Shown here: piece after piece, positions 1 through 7,655 of the stretch | Numbering within the stretch: position 1 is the first letter of the stretch | How the letters are laid out: every line of letters starts with the position of its first letter | Program-made: the position numbers and the translations under genes | Notes under the pieces: generated by a model | The model's database searches: none | What the model was told of the DNA's origin: nothing | The model's input: the letters and a program-made list of their open reading frames with translations, nothing else | Source: DATBRV01 sp036560145 | GTDB taxonomy: Bacteria > Myxococcota_A > UBA9160 > SMWR01 | DNA length: 64,000 nt | Reading direction: 5' to 3' | Assembly (NCBI GenBank): GCA_036560145.1 | Contig: DATBRV010000062.1 | Span: forward strand, 1 to 64,000

Positions 1-304
1 TCCATCTACGGCCAGCGTTACGCCTCGGACGGCTCCGCCCAGGGTGCGGAGTTCCTGGTCGACACCTATACGACGAACGACCAGTGGGTTCCGGCCGTGG
101 CGGCGGCTGGGGATCGGGATTTCATCGTGGTGTGGCTGAGCTGAAGGCTCATCCGGGACGGACGCAGGCGCCTTCAGCCTCCTCGGCCAGCGCTTCAGCG
201 TGTCGGAGGCCGTGGCCGTCCCGGGGCTATCTCCCTTGGGGGGCTCGCGCTCGGCGCGACGTTGATGCTGCTCGCCGCCTGCGTGCTTGCGGCGTCGCGC
301 GTAG
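1..304 (+). pseudogene. 3' end of a broken repeat surface protein
   Basis: The window opens inside a reading frame with the same repeat (SIxGQRYASDGSAQGAEF) as the intact gene at 18610-20016. The frame stops at 142-144, in the middle of a repeat. The lost homology resumes in another frame from about 146 (GSSGTDAG, then GQRF), shifts again near the G run at 238-243 (LALGATLMLL), and ends in a third segment RRRA with a stop at 302-304. The pieces rebuild the intact paralogue's C terminus: a hydrophobic helix followed by arginines, an IPTL/PEP-CTERM-like sorting signal. Several frame changes suggest decay, although assembly errors in G runs cannot be excluded. The 5' part lies outside the window. 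Confidence 0.7.
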
Positions 305-309
305 CTCCA

Positions 310-2769
310 TCACCGCGCGCGTACCCGCGCCTGCCAGGCCAGACCCACGGCCGCCAGGCCGTAGCACAGGAAGCCGGTCCAGAATGCGGCCGAGATACCC
401 GCGCTCATGGCGATCACGACGGCGAGCACCGAGGCGACGACGCTCGTCGCCCCGTTGATCCCCCACAGCCAGGGCGTGGTCGCACTGGCGTTCGCGTCCC
501 GCGAAGCGAAGCGGATGCCGATCGGAAACGGCATCCCCATCAGAAGGCCGATCGGGGCCAGCAGGGCCACCGAGGTGAGGATCCGGACGGGGGTGGCCGC
601 GGCCGCGAGGGCGCTGGTGGCAAGGGGCGTCAGCAGACCGAATGCCGCCAGGGTCCCGAGCAGCAGGGCGAAGCGCACGGCGGCGGCGCGCGGCAGCGCG
701 TCGTCGCGAATCCCCTGCGTCGTGAAGCTGCCGACGCCGCTGAAGAGCAGCAGGGTGAAGAGCACCACCGTGAGCGCGTAGACCGGATGGCCGAGGAAGA
801 CCGTGAGGCGCTGCATCTGCGAGATCTCGACCAGCATGAAGCCGGCGCCGATACCGGAGAAGAGCAGCATGTACGGCAACAGCGTGCGGGGATGCGCGGG
901 AGGGCGCCGCAAGAGGAGCGGAGCGATCACGAATCCGAGCGTCAGCAGCGTCACCGTGATGAGCAGAATCCCGAGCAGCGAGACCGCGCGGAGATTGAAG
1001 CTGGCGATGCCCTGGGCGTTGCTGCTGATCCCGGCGTCGAAGACGTCGCGGAAGCGCAGCATGTGGAAGAAGAACGGACGATCGTCGCGGGACGGGCTGA
1101 TGTCGAGGGGCAGCGAAGCGTAGAGGGCCGACAGGTCTTCCTCCTCCACGACGCGACGGAAGGTGTCGTTCACCGAGAACCGAGGGGTCAGAGCCGGATC
1201 GAACCGCAGGGTGGCCAGGGTCTCGTCCAGCGTGGCGAGGTCCGCGGCCGAAAACGGATCGCGGCTGACCAGGATGGTTCCCATGCCGAACCCCCTCGAC
1301 ATCGGCGATTCGCGGTACGCGAGCGCGATGTGGTCGCGGGGCGATTCGACGCCGAGCTCGCGGAGCGCTGCGACGGCGAGCGAGGTCAGGCGCTCGGCGG
1401 TCGCTGGATCCTCGGGGAGGTAGTCGCGGGTGACGGTGAGGATGCCGCCGGGGCGGAGGTGCTCGAGGAAGATCTTCCACGCTTCCACGGTGTAGAGAGC
1501 GTTCTCGGTGAGCACGAATGCGCCCGCGGCGGTGGCGGCCCAGCTGTCGATCAGCGAGATCTGGATGATGTCGAAGCGGTCCTTCGAGCGCGCCATGTAG
1601 CTGCGGGCTTCGTCGTGCACGAATCGCACGTTCGGATGCCGATCGAGGTGTCCGGTGAAGTCTCCGAACCGGTCGTGGACGACGTCGAGGATGAGTCCGT
1701 TGATCTCGAGCGCCGTCACCGAGGCCTGCTCGAAGACGAGGGACGAGAGCACGTCGCGCCCCCCGCCGCTTCCGATCACGAGGACGTCGGCGTCGCGTCG
1801 CAGATGGTGCGCCAGGTTCGTGATGTCGTAGCGGAGATGCTCCAGGGGCTCGAGCGAGCCGTCGAAGGCGGTCATCACCGTGAGCGCGCCGGAGTCGATG
1901 TCGAGAAACAGCTGCCGCGCGCGCAGGGAGTCGGGGAGCGTAGGGCTCATGCTCCACCCGAAGGGGCGCACGGCTACCTCGGGTCGGCCGAACACCCGGA
2001 TGCGGGAGTGCGTGTTCCAACCCTCGAACAGGGGGCGGTCCAGGGGGACGACCCGACCGTTGACCACCCCCCAGCGAACGCGCAGCAGGCCCTGCTGCTG
2101 CTGGACGAGCAGCGCGTGGCCGACCGCGAACGCGGCGAGGGCCAGCGCGCTGGCGCCGAGCATGGTTCGGAGGCGGCCGGGCGGGTCCCTCGGTTCGAAG
2201 CAGAGGGCCGCAAAGCCGGCGAGCGCGGCGACCGCGACGACGGCGGTCGGGGCGTCGGTGACCCGGAGCAGCACCACGAGCGCGAGGCAACCGAGCGCCG
2301 CTCCGGCGAGATCGACCGCGTAGAGGCGGCTCGCCTGGGCGGGGAATCGCGTCAGCGCCAGCGCCACGCACACGCCGCTGGCCGTGAACGGGATCGCGAT
2401 GACGGCGCAGGTCAGCGCGATCGCGAGAATCGATCCAGCAGAACCGTCGGTGTTGACCGGCACGCTGAGGTGGAAGACGAGGCTGCCGACGATGCTGAGC
2501 GCAAAAACGAAGGCGGAAGCGGCGAGCTGCCGGTGCACGCGCAGGGGGTCGAACACGTTGGGAAGGAGATAGACGGTGACGGCGCCGATCGTCATGCCGA
2601 GCATGGCGATCGAGATCGCAAGAAAGGCGAAGTGGTACCAGATCGTGACGCTGAAGATGCGGGTCAGCAGGATCTGGTAGGCGAGCGTGGCGAGGGTGAC
2701 GAGGAACAGACCGAGGTACGTCGAAGGGCGCGCGACGGGAGGCTCGACCTTGGGAATCGGTGTCGTCAT
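310..2769 (-). CDS. membrane-fused spermidine synthase-like methyltransferase family protein
   Basis: This 819-residue protein has several hydrophobic helices at the N terminus (about residues 17-245) and more at the C terminus (about 600-800), flanking a soluble Rossmann domain. The domain carries a SAM-type glycine loop, VLVIGSGGGRD, near residue 330, followed by an acidic residue (ALEIN) and a QISLIDSW segment. That is the layout of the multi-spanning spermidine-synthase-like family, whose substrate is generally unknown. True polyamine synthesis is unproven because membrane-fused members often lack amine-site residues. The gene is solitary. It ends 5 nt from the broken gene at 1-304, which converges on it. 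Confidence 0.75.
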   Translation of the reverse strand: MTTPIPKVEPPVARPSTYLGLFLVTLATLAYQILLTRIFSVTIWYHFAFLAISIAMLGMTIGAVTVYLLPNVFDPLRVHRQLAASAFVFALSIVGSLVFHLSVPVNTDGSAGSILAIALTCAVIAIPFTASGVCVALALTRFPAQASRLYAVDLAGAALGCLALVVLLRVTDAPTAVVAVAALAGFAALCFEPRDPPGRLRTMLGASALALAAFAVGHALLVQQQQGLLRVRWGVVNGRVVPLDRPLFEGWNTHSRIRVFGRPEVAVRPFGWSMSPTLPDSLRARQLFLDIDSGALTVMTAFDGSLEPLEHLRYDITNLAHHLRRDADVLVIGSGGGRDVLSSLVFEQASVTALEINGLILDVVHDRFGDFTGHLDRHPNVRFVHDEARSYMARSKDRFDIIQISLIDSWAATAAGAFVLTENALYTVEAWKIFLEHLRPGGILTVTRDYLPEDPATAERLTSLAVAALRELGVESPRDHIALAYRESPMSRGFGMGTILVSRDPFSAADLATLDETLATLRFDPALTPRFSVNDTFRRVVEEEDLSALYASLPLDISPSRDDRPFFFHMLRFRDVFDAGISSNAQGIASFNLRAVSLLGILLITVTLLTLGFVIAPLLLRRPPAHPRTLLPYMLLFSGIGAGFMLVEISQMQRLTVFLGHPVYALTVVLFTLLLFSGVGSFTTQGIRDDALPRAAAVRFALLLGTLAAFGLLTPLATSALAAAATPVRILTSVALLAPIGLLMGMPFPIGIRFASRDANASATTPWLWGINGATSVVASVLAVVIAMSAGISAAFWTGFLCYGLAAVGLAWQARVRAR

Positions 2770-2965
2770 CGAGGGTCCCGGAGCCCCAGTCTTGCGGATC
2801 GCCCGTGTGAGCGGGGCATCTTACCGACCATTTGGAGCCAAGGCACTTGGCCCCGCGAGTTGCCTGCCTTCTGCGCAGCCCTGCACGGCATGGCTTGCGG
2901 CGGGGCTTCATTTTCCCTGCCGGCGTTCCGATCAGCCTCTCGAGATCGCCCTACCAGGAGGCAGT

Positions 2966-3277
2966 ATGTCGCGTTCCATTCGTACTTTCGTCGCCGCGTT
3001 CCTGACGAGCGCGCTGATCCTCACGCAGGCCGCGCCGGCGTTCGCCGTGACCACCATGCATTCGATCGAGAACGAGCCGAACTCCGTTCCCGTGATCTTC
3101 GATGCGCTGATCCTGCGCCCGGTCGGAATCATGATGACGGCCGTCGGAACGGTCGGCTTCTGCCTGGTGGCGCCCTTCATGGCGATCACCCGCCCGACCG
3201 ACCTCGGCAAGCCGTTCAGCGCGCTGGTGGTCGCCCCGGCCCGCTACACCTGGGTGGATCGGCTCGGGACGCACTGA
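2966..3277 (+). CDS. small exported or membrane protein, function unknown
   Basis: The 103-residue protein starts at the ATG 4 nt after a perfect AGGAGG (2956-2961), which decides the start over upstream in-frame codons. A signal peptide ending near AAPAFA is followed by a conserved-looking core. That core has a hydrophobic helix (PVGIMMTAVGTVGFCLVAPF) and a C-terminal segment with TRPTDLGKPF and RYTWVDRLG. I do not recognise an assigned function. The layout suggests a small inner-membrane or periplasmic protein. The gene stands alone between a divergent membrane protein and a convergent ABC permease. Confidence 0.7.
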   Translation: MSRSIRTFVAAFLTSALILTQAAPAFAVTTMHSIENEPNSVPVIFDALILRPVGIMMTAVGTVGFCLVAPFMAITRPTDLGKPFSALVVAPARYTWVDRLGTH

Positions 3278-3281
3278 GCAA

Positions 3282-3298
3282 GCGCCGCGAAGCGGCGC
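3282..3298 (+). terminator. possible hairpin terminator
   Basis: A perfect 7-bp inverted repeat, GCGCCGC-GAA-GCGGCGC, begins 4 nt after the stop of the small exported protein and precedes the convergent permease gene. No U-tract follows, so intrinsic termination is doubtful. It may simply protect the 3' end. Confidence 0.4.
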
Positions 3299-3338
3299 GC
3301 GCAGCGAGCCGAAGGCGAACGAAGTTCATTCAGGGCGT

Positions 3339-4145
3339 TCAGTCCAGCTCCGCGCGCCGGAAGGCGTGCACCAGGGCTGCCGCGCTCGCCAGCATCCACG
3401 CGATCTGGCGCAGCGCGAGCGTCAGCGCGTCGCCGGGAACCGCGGTGGGCGCGATCCAGTCGTGGAGCGCCAGCGCCACCGGGCTCACCAGCGGCGGGCC
3501 AAAAGACTGGACCGCCGCGGCGAGGCTGCCGAGCTCGGCCCCGAAGAGCCCCGCCACATTCACGGCGGCGATTCCCGCGACGCCCATCATCACCAGCAGC
3601 ACGGTCGCGATGCGCGGCAGGTAGAGCGAGGCCAGCATCGCGAGCGCGCCCACCGTGGCAGCGCCGGCCGCGCAGGCCGCGAAGGCGGGCAGCACCGGCC
3701 ACCAGACGAGCCCCTGGCGCGCGTGCAAGAGCCAGGCGGTGGCGAGCAGCAGCACGGCGCCCGAGGCGAGCGCAATCGCGAGCGCGCCCGCGAGCCGCGC
3801 CAGCGCGAAGCGGCCGCGGCCGACCGGGCGCGCCAACAGGAGCGCCGCCGAGCCATCTTCCAGTGGCTCTGCGAGATGGTCGGAGGCCAGGAAGCCGGCC
3901 AGCAGCAGGGTCCAGAGCGCGCAGGCGATCATCACGACCAGCGCGCCCATCCCGGCCACCTGGGGCATCTCCACCACCTGGCCATCGCGCACGAACCTCG
4001 CGGATCCGCAGGAGGTGCAGCTGTTCACGGCTTGCAGCGACAAAAGAGACGTGACGGCGATCGCCAGCACCAGCCGCCGGCGCAGCGCATCGGCCAGCGC
4101 TTCCCGCGCGAGCACGGAGAAGATCCGCGCAGGGCTCGGCATCAT
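3339..4145 (-). CDS. ABC-2 type transporter permease
   Basis: The 268-residue protein has about six hydrophobic helices and a polar N terminus (AREALADALRRRLVLAI), as in ABC-2 permease subunits. A small extra-membrane loop holds SCTSCGS with a cysteine pair, an uncommon detail. Its ATG overlaps the stop of the upstream ATPase gene (ATGA, 4142-4145), so the two are translated together and probably form one exporter of unknown substrate. The C terminus ends just after the last helix (HAFRRAELD). Confidence 0.8.
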   Translation of the reverse strand: MMPSPARIFSVLAREALADALRRRLVLAIAVTSLLSLQAVNSCTSCGSARFVRDGQVVEMPQVAGMGALVVMIACALWTLLLAGFLASDHLAEPLEDGSAALLLARPVGRGRFALARLAGALAIALASGAVLLLATAWLLHARQGLVWWPVLPAFAACAAGAATVGALAMLASLYLPRIATVLLVMMGVAGIAAVNVAGLFGAELGSLAAAVQSFGPPLVSPVALALHDWIAPTAVPGDALTLALRQIAWMLASAAALVHAFRRAELD

Positions 4146-4852
4146 GCGCGCACGTTGCGCACGAAGGCGTCCTCGAGGCTCTCGCCCGGCCGCAGCAGCT
4201 CGCCGAGGGGGCCCTGCGCCGCGACCCGGCCCTCATTCAGGATCGCGACGTGGTCGCAGGTGCGCTCGACCTCCGACAGCACGTGCGAGCTCACCAGCAC
4301 GCTGGCGCCGCGCGCGCGGGCGGCGAGGATCCAGTCGCGGGCGTCGCGCACGCCGAGGGGATCGAGCCCGGAGGTGGGCTCGTCGAGCAGCAGCAGCTCG
4401 GGCTCGCCGAGCAGCGCCTGCGCGAAGCCGACCCGCTGCGCGAGGCCCTTCGAGAGCCCGCCGAGCCGGTCGTCCGCGCGGCCGCCGAGCCCCGTGCGCT
4501 CGAGCACCGCGTCGATCTCGCGCGCGAGGTCGCTCCCCGAGAGGCCGGCGAGCGTGCCGTGCAGTCGCAGAAAGGCGCGCACGGTCATGCGGGCGGGCAG
4601 GGCGAGGCGCTCCGGCAGGTAGGCGACACCCGCTCGCGACGCGGGGTCGAGCGGCGAGCGCCCGCGCAGCGAGACCTGCCCCTGGCTCGCGCGGATGAAG
4701 CCGAGCAGCAGGCGCAGCGTGGTGCTCTTGCCCGCGCCATTGGGCCCGAGCAGGCCGAGCGCCGCGCCGGGTGGAATCCCGAGGCTCACGCCATCCAGCG
4801 CGGTGCGGTCGCCATAGCGCTTCGAGACGGCCGCCAGCTCGAGGATCAGCAT
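4142..4852 (-). CDS. ABC transporter ATP-binding protein
   Basis: This 236-residue protein is a complete single ATPase domain. It has Walker A GPNGAGKST (about residue 37), signature motif LSKGLAQRV (about residue 132), Walker B LLLLDEPTSGLD, and a switch histidine in SSHVLSE. The length and the LSKG-type signature fit the CcmA/NatA-like subfamily that pairs with ABC-2 permeases. It is the first gene of a two-gene operon with the permease at 3339-4145. The substrate cannot be read from the sequence. Confidence 0.9.
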   Translation of the reverse strand: MLILELAAVSKRYGDRTALDGVSLGIPPGAALGLLGPNGAGKSTTLRLLLGFIRASQGQVSLRGRSPLDPASRAGVAYLPERLALPARMTVRAFLRLHGTLAGLSGSDLAREIDAVLERTGLGGRADDRLGGLSKGLAQRVGFAQALLGEPELLLLDEPTSGLDPLGVRDARDWILAARARGASVLVSSHVLSEVERTCDHVAILNEGRVAAQGPLGELLRPGESLEDAFVRNVRA

Positions 4853-4919
4853 CGGGCCGCTAGGCTAACGGATTCCGCGCGTACAGCCGGCGCGCGGACC
4901 TGCCGAATCGAGGGCAGCC

Positions 4920-6095
4920 ATGAGCGGGACCCATCACGGGCTTGACGAGGAGCGCGAGCGCCTGCTCGCGGCGCTCGCGCGCGACGAGGAGGAGACCCTC
5001 GCGCTGGCCCGCTGGATGGCGGCGCACCCCGAGCTCTCGCTGGAGGAGCGCGCGACCAGCGCCCGCTACATCGCGTTCCTGCGAGCGCGCGGCTTCCAGA
5101 TCGAGCAACCCGTGGCGGGGCTGGAGACGGCCTTCGTGGCGCGGCGCGGGCGGGGCGCCTGGCGCGCGGCTCTGCTGGCCGAGATGGACGCGCTGCCCGA
5201 GATCGGGCACGCCTGCGGGCACAACCTCTCCGGCCCGGCGAGCCTGCTGGCTGCGGGGGCGCTCGCTCGCGCGCTCCCCGAGGACGCCCTCAGCCTCGTC
5301 GTGGTCGGCTGCCCGGCCGAGGAGCTCGGGATCGGCAAAAGAAGACTCGTCGCCGCGGGCGTCTTCGACGGCGTGCACGCGGCCATGATGGCGCACGCCT
5401 CGGACATGCGGCGCGCGCACCGCCTCTTCCTCGGCCTTCGCAAGTACGAGCTCGTCTTCCACGGGCGGGCCGCGCACGCGGCCGCCTATCCCGAGCGCGG
5501 CGTGAACGCCCTCGACGGCGTGATCGCGCTGTTCGTCGCGATCGGGCTGCTGCGCCAGCAGCTCCCGCGCGCCGCCCGGATCCACGGGATCGTGTCGGAC
5601 GGCGGCAAGGCCCCGAACGTGATCCCCGAGCGGGCGGCCGCGCGCATCTGGGTGCGCGCGCTCGAGGACGCCGTACTGGAGGACGCCGCGGCGCGGCTGC
5701 TGCGCTGCGCCGAGGGCGCGGCCACGGCGACCGGCACCCGCCTCGAGGTGATCCCCGACCCGAGCGCCTCGCCGCCGCTGCGCCCGAACCTGGCGCTGGC
5801 CGGCGTCTACCGCCGCCAGCTGGAGCGGCTCGGCCTCCCCGAGAGCCCCCACGCCCCGGACGAATCGATCGGCTCGAGCGACATCACTCATGTCTCGCGG
5901 GTGGTGCCGACCATCCATCCGAACTTCCCGATCGGAAGCGGGCTGCCCCTTCACACCCGGGAGTTCGCGGCGGCAGCGGCGGGGCCGGGCGGGGAGGCGG
6001 GCCTGCTGGAGGGGGCGCGGGCCCTGGCGCTCAGCGTGCTCGAGCTCGTCCGCACGCCCGCAGCGCGCCAGGCGGTCGCCGAAGAGGGCCCCTAG
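4920..6095 (+). CDS. M20 family metallo-amidohydrolase
   Basis: The 391-residue protein matches M20D aminoacylase/amidohydrolases related to p-aminobenzoyl-glutamate hydrolase subunit B. Metal-site motifs are visible: MDALPEIGHACGHN (about residues 90-103), CPAEELG (about 137-143) and MAHAS. A lid-domain segment FHGRAAHAAAYPERGVNALD follows, then a late histidine in NFPIGSGLPLHT. It would hydrolyse an N-acyl or aminobenzoyl amide in the cytoplasm. No signal peptide is present. The ATG at 4920 directly precedes conserved sequence. It is transcribed away from the ABC exporter, and the 67-nt gap probably holds both promoters. Confidence 0.85.
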   Translation: MSGTHHGLDEERERLLAALARDEEETLALARWMAAHPELSLEERATSARYIAFLRARGFQIEQPVAGLETAFVARRGRGAWRAALLAEMDALPEIGHACGHNLSGPASLLAAGALARALPEDALSLVVVGCPAEELGIGKRRLVAAGVFDGVHAAMMAHASDMRRAHRLFLGLRKYELVFHGRAAHAAAYPERGVNALDGVIALFVAIGLLRQQLPRAARIHGIVSDGGKAPNVIPERAAARIWVRALEDAVLEDAAARLLRCAEGAATATGTRLEVIPDPSASPPLRPNLALAGVYRRQLERLGLPESPHAPDESIGSSDITHVSRVVPTIHPNFPIGSGLPLHTREFAAAAAGPGGEAGLLEGARALALSVLELVRTPAARQAVAEEGP

Positions 6096-6154
6096 CTCCG
6101 GTTGCGATTTCGCGGGTTTTGCCCCTAAGCTGCGACCTTCGAGGGGGGGTGTGG

Positions 6155-6823
6155 ATGGGATCCGTGCGGGCTCCCGGCCGGACCGAAGACGTCCTGCCGC
6201 GGCGCCGGATGGCCGAGCGCTTGGCGCGCGCCGGCGTTCGGGATGCCCGGGTGCTGGCGGCCTTCGCAAGCGTCCCGCGCCACCGGCTCGTCCCCGAGGT
6301 CCTGCGCGGCAAGGCCTACCGCGACGTGGCCCTTCCGATCGGCGACGGACAGACGATCTCGGCGCCGAGCGTGGTGGCGGCCATGACCGAGGCGCTGGGC
6401 CTGACCGGCAGCGAGACCGTGCTCGAGGTCGGCACCGGCTCGGGGTACCAGGCGGCCATCCTTTCTCGGCTCGCTTCCCGCGTGGTCTCGGTCGAGCGGC
6501 TCCCGAGGCTCGCGGCGCGGGCCCGCACCGCGCTCGATGCGCTCGGCGTCTCGAACGTCGTCGTCTACCTCGGCGACGGCAGCGAGGGCCGCCCGCAGGA
6601 CGCGCCCTTCGACGCGATCGTGGTGACCGCCGGCGGGCCGGAGGTGCCGCCGCCGCTGCTCGCGCAGCTCGCGCCGGGCGCCGCGCTGGTGGGCCCTTTC
6701 GGCAGCCGCGAGGAGCAGCAGCTGCTGCGCATCCGGCGGCTCGCGAAGGGCGGCTTCGAGCGCGAGGTGATCGGCCGCTGCCGCTTCGTCGATCTCGTCG
6801 GTGCCCACGGATGGGCCGCCTAG
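6155..6823 (+). CDS. pcm: protein-L-isoaspartate O-methyltransferase
   Basis: The enzyme methylates isoaspartyl residues with SAM to start repair of damaged proteins. With the ATG at 6155, preceded by a purine run at 6141-6149, it has 222 residues, close to the usual 208-220. GTG 6149 is an alternative start. The SAM loop VLEVGTGSGYQAA and the flanking LPIGDGQTISAPSVVAAM segment are diagnostic, and the acidic motif SVERLP follows. The last 13 nt overlap the M23 peptidase gene, which reproduces the pcm-nlpD order known from gammaproteobacteria. Confidence 0.92.
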   Translation: MGSVRAPGRTEDVLPRRRMAERLARAGVRDARVLAAFASVPRHRLVPEVLRGKAYRDVALPIGDGQTISAPSVVAAMTEALGLTGSETVLEVGTGSGYQAAILSRLASRVVSVERLPRLAARARTALDALGVSNVVVYLGDGSEGRPQDAPFDAIVVTAGGPEVPPPLLAQLAPGAALVGPFGSREEQQLLRIRRLAKGGFEREVIGRCRFVDLVGAHGWAA

Positions 6824-7515
6824 TTCGGGGCGCCGGACGTGCCTTCTGCGCCGGGCTCCTGCTCTCGGCCGCCGGCTGCCGCTCGCTTCCCATGGACACC
6901 TCGGGCGTCACCCACATCGTCCAGCCCGGCGAGACCGTCTATCGCATCTCGCGCTACTACGAGGTGCCGATCGAGCAGGTGATCCGCGCCAATCACGTCT
7001 CGGACGTGACCGATGTCGCCGTCGGCACCCGGCTCTGGATCCCCGAAGCGCGCCGCGAGGCCGCGACCGCCTCGATCGCGCTGGTGCCCGGCGCGATCCC
7101 GCATCCCGGCCCTGGCGGACGGGTCGAGGCGCTGCGCGAATCAAACCTCATCTTCGCCTGGCCCGTGCGCGGGCAGCTCTCCTCGCCCTTCGGCTGGCGC
7201 CACGGCCGCGGCCACGAGGGCATCGACGTCCGCGCGCCGCGCGGCACGCCGGTCTACGCCGCCGAGGCCGGGCGCGTGATCCACTCCGGCGGCGGCCTCG
7301 GCGACTACGGAAAGGTCGTGATCATCAAGCACATGGGCCGCTACTCGACGGTGTATGCCCACCACGACTCCCTGAAGGTGAGCAAGGGCCAGTTCGTCGA
7401 GAAGGGCGACCTGATCGGCACGGTCGGCACCTCGGGCAACGCCAGCGGCCCCCACCTGCACTTCGAGGTGCGCCGCGACCGCCGGCCGGACGATCCGCTC
7501 TCCTACCTGCCGTAG
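6811..7515 (+). CDS. LysM-M23 murein hydrolase lipoprotein, NlpD-like
   Basis: The 234-residue lipoprotein has a signal peptide with lipobox SAAGC (Cys about 22). One LysM domain follows (VQPGETVYRISRYYEVP, about residues 33-75), then a C-terminal M23/LytM domain. Unlike E. coli NlpD, the zinc-site residues look intact: HEGIDV and the PHLHFEV motif near the end. It may therefore cleave peptidoglycan itself rather than only activate amidases. The ATG at 6811 lies inside the end of pcm, so the two are likely co-translated. A tRNA gene starts 57 nt after the stop. Confidence 0.88.
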   Translation: MGRLVRGAGRAFCAGLLLSAAGCRSLPMDTSGVTHIVQPGETVYRISRYYEVPIEQVIRANHVSDVTDVAVGTRLWIPEARREAATASIALVPGAIPHPGPGGRVEALRESNLIFAWPVRGQLSSPFGWRHGRGHEGIDVRAPRGTPVYAAEAGRVIHSGGGLGDYGKVVIIKHMGRYSTVYAHHDSLKVSKGQFVEKGDLIGTVGTSGNASGPHLHFEVRRDRRPDDPLSYLP

Positions 7516-7572
7516 CGCCCCTTCGACTGACTGCGGCCCCAGGCGCGAATTTCGTTACCGTCTGCGGCTCGC

Positions 7573-7648
7573 GCCCCCGTAGCTCAGGGGATAGAGCGTC
7601 GGTTTCCTAAACCGTGCGTCGCAGGTTCGAGTCCTGCCGGGGGCGCCA
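7573..7648 (+). tRNA. tRNA-Arg (anticodon CCT)
   Basis: The 76-nt cloverleaf is complete. The acceptor stem is GCCCCCG/CGGGGGC with G discriminator and encoded CCA. The D arm is GCTC/GAGC. The anticodon stem has one T-T mismatch at its base, with loop TTCCTAA giving anticodon CCT at 7606-7608. The T arm is GCAGG/CCTGC. It reads AGG codons. Its 3' 46 nt (7603-7648) recur exactly at 9956-10001 and with one change at 13171-13216, marking it as an integration site. Confidence 0.97.
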
Positions 7649-7655
7649 GTCGTCG

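Noticed and set aside
227..3624. Very long antisense open frames over the spermidine synthase-like gene
   Set aside because: They are Arg/Gly/Asp-rich without domains, which is expected opposite a high-G+C gene.
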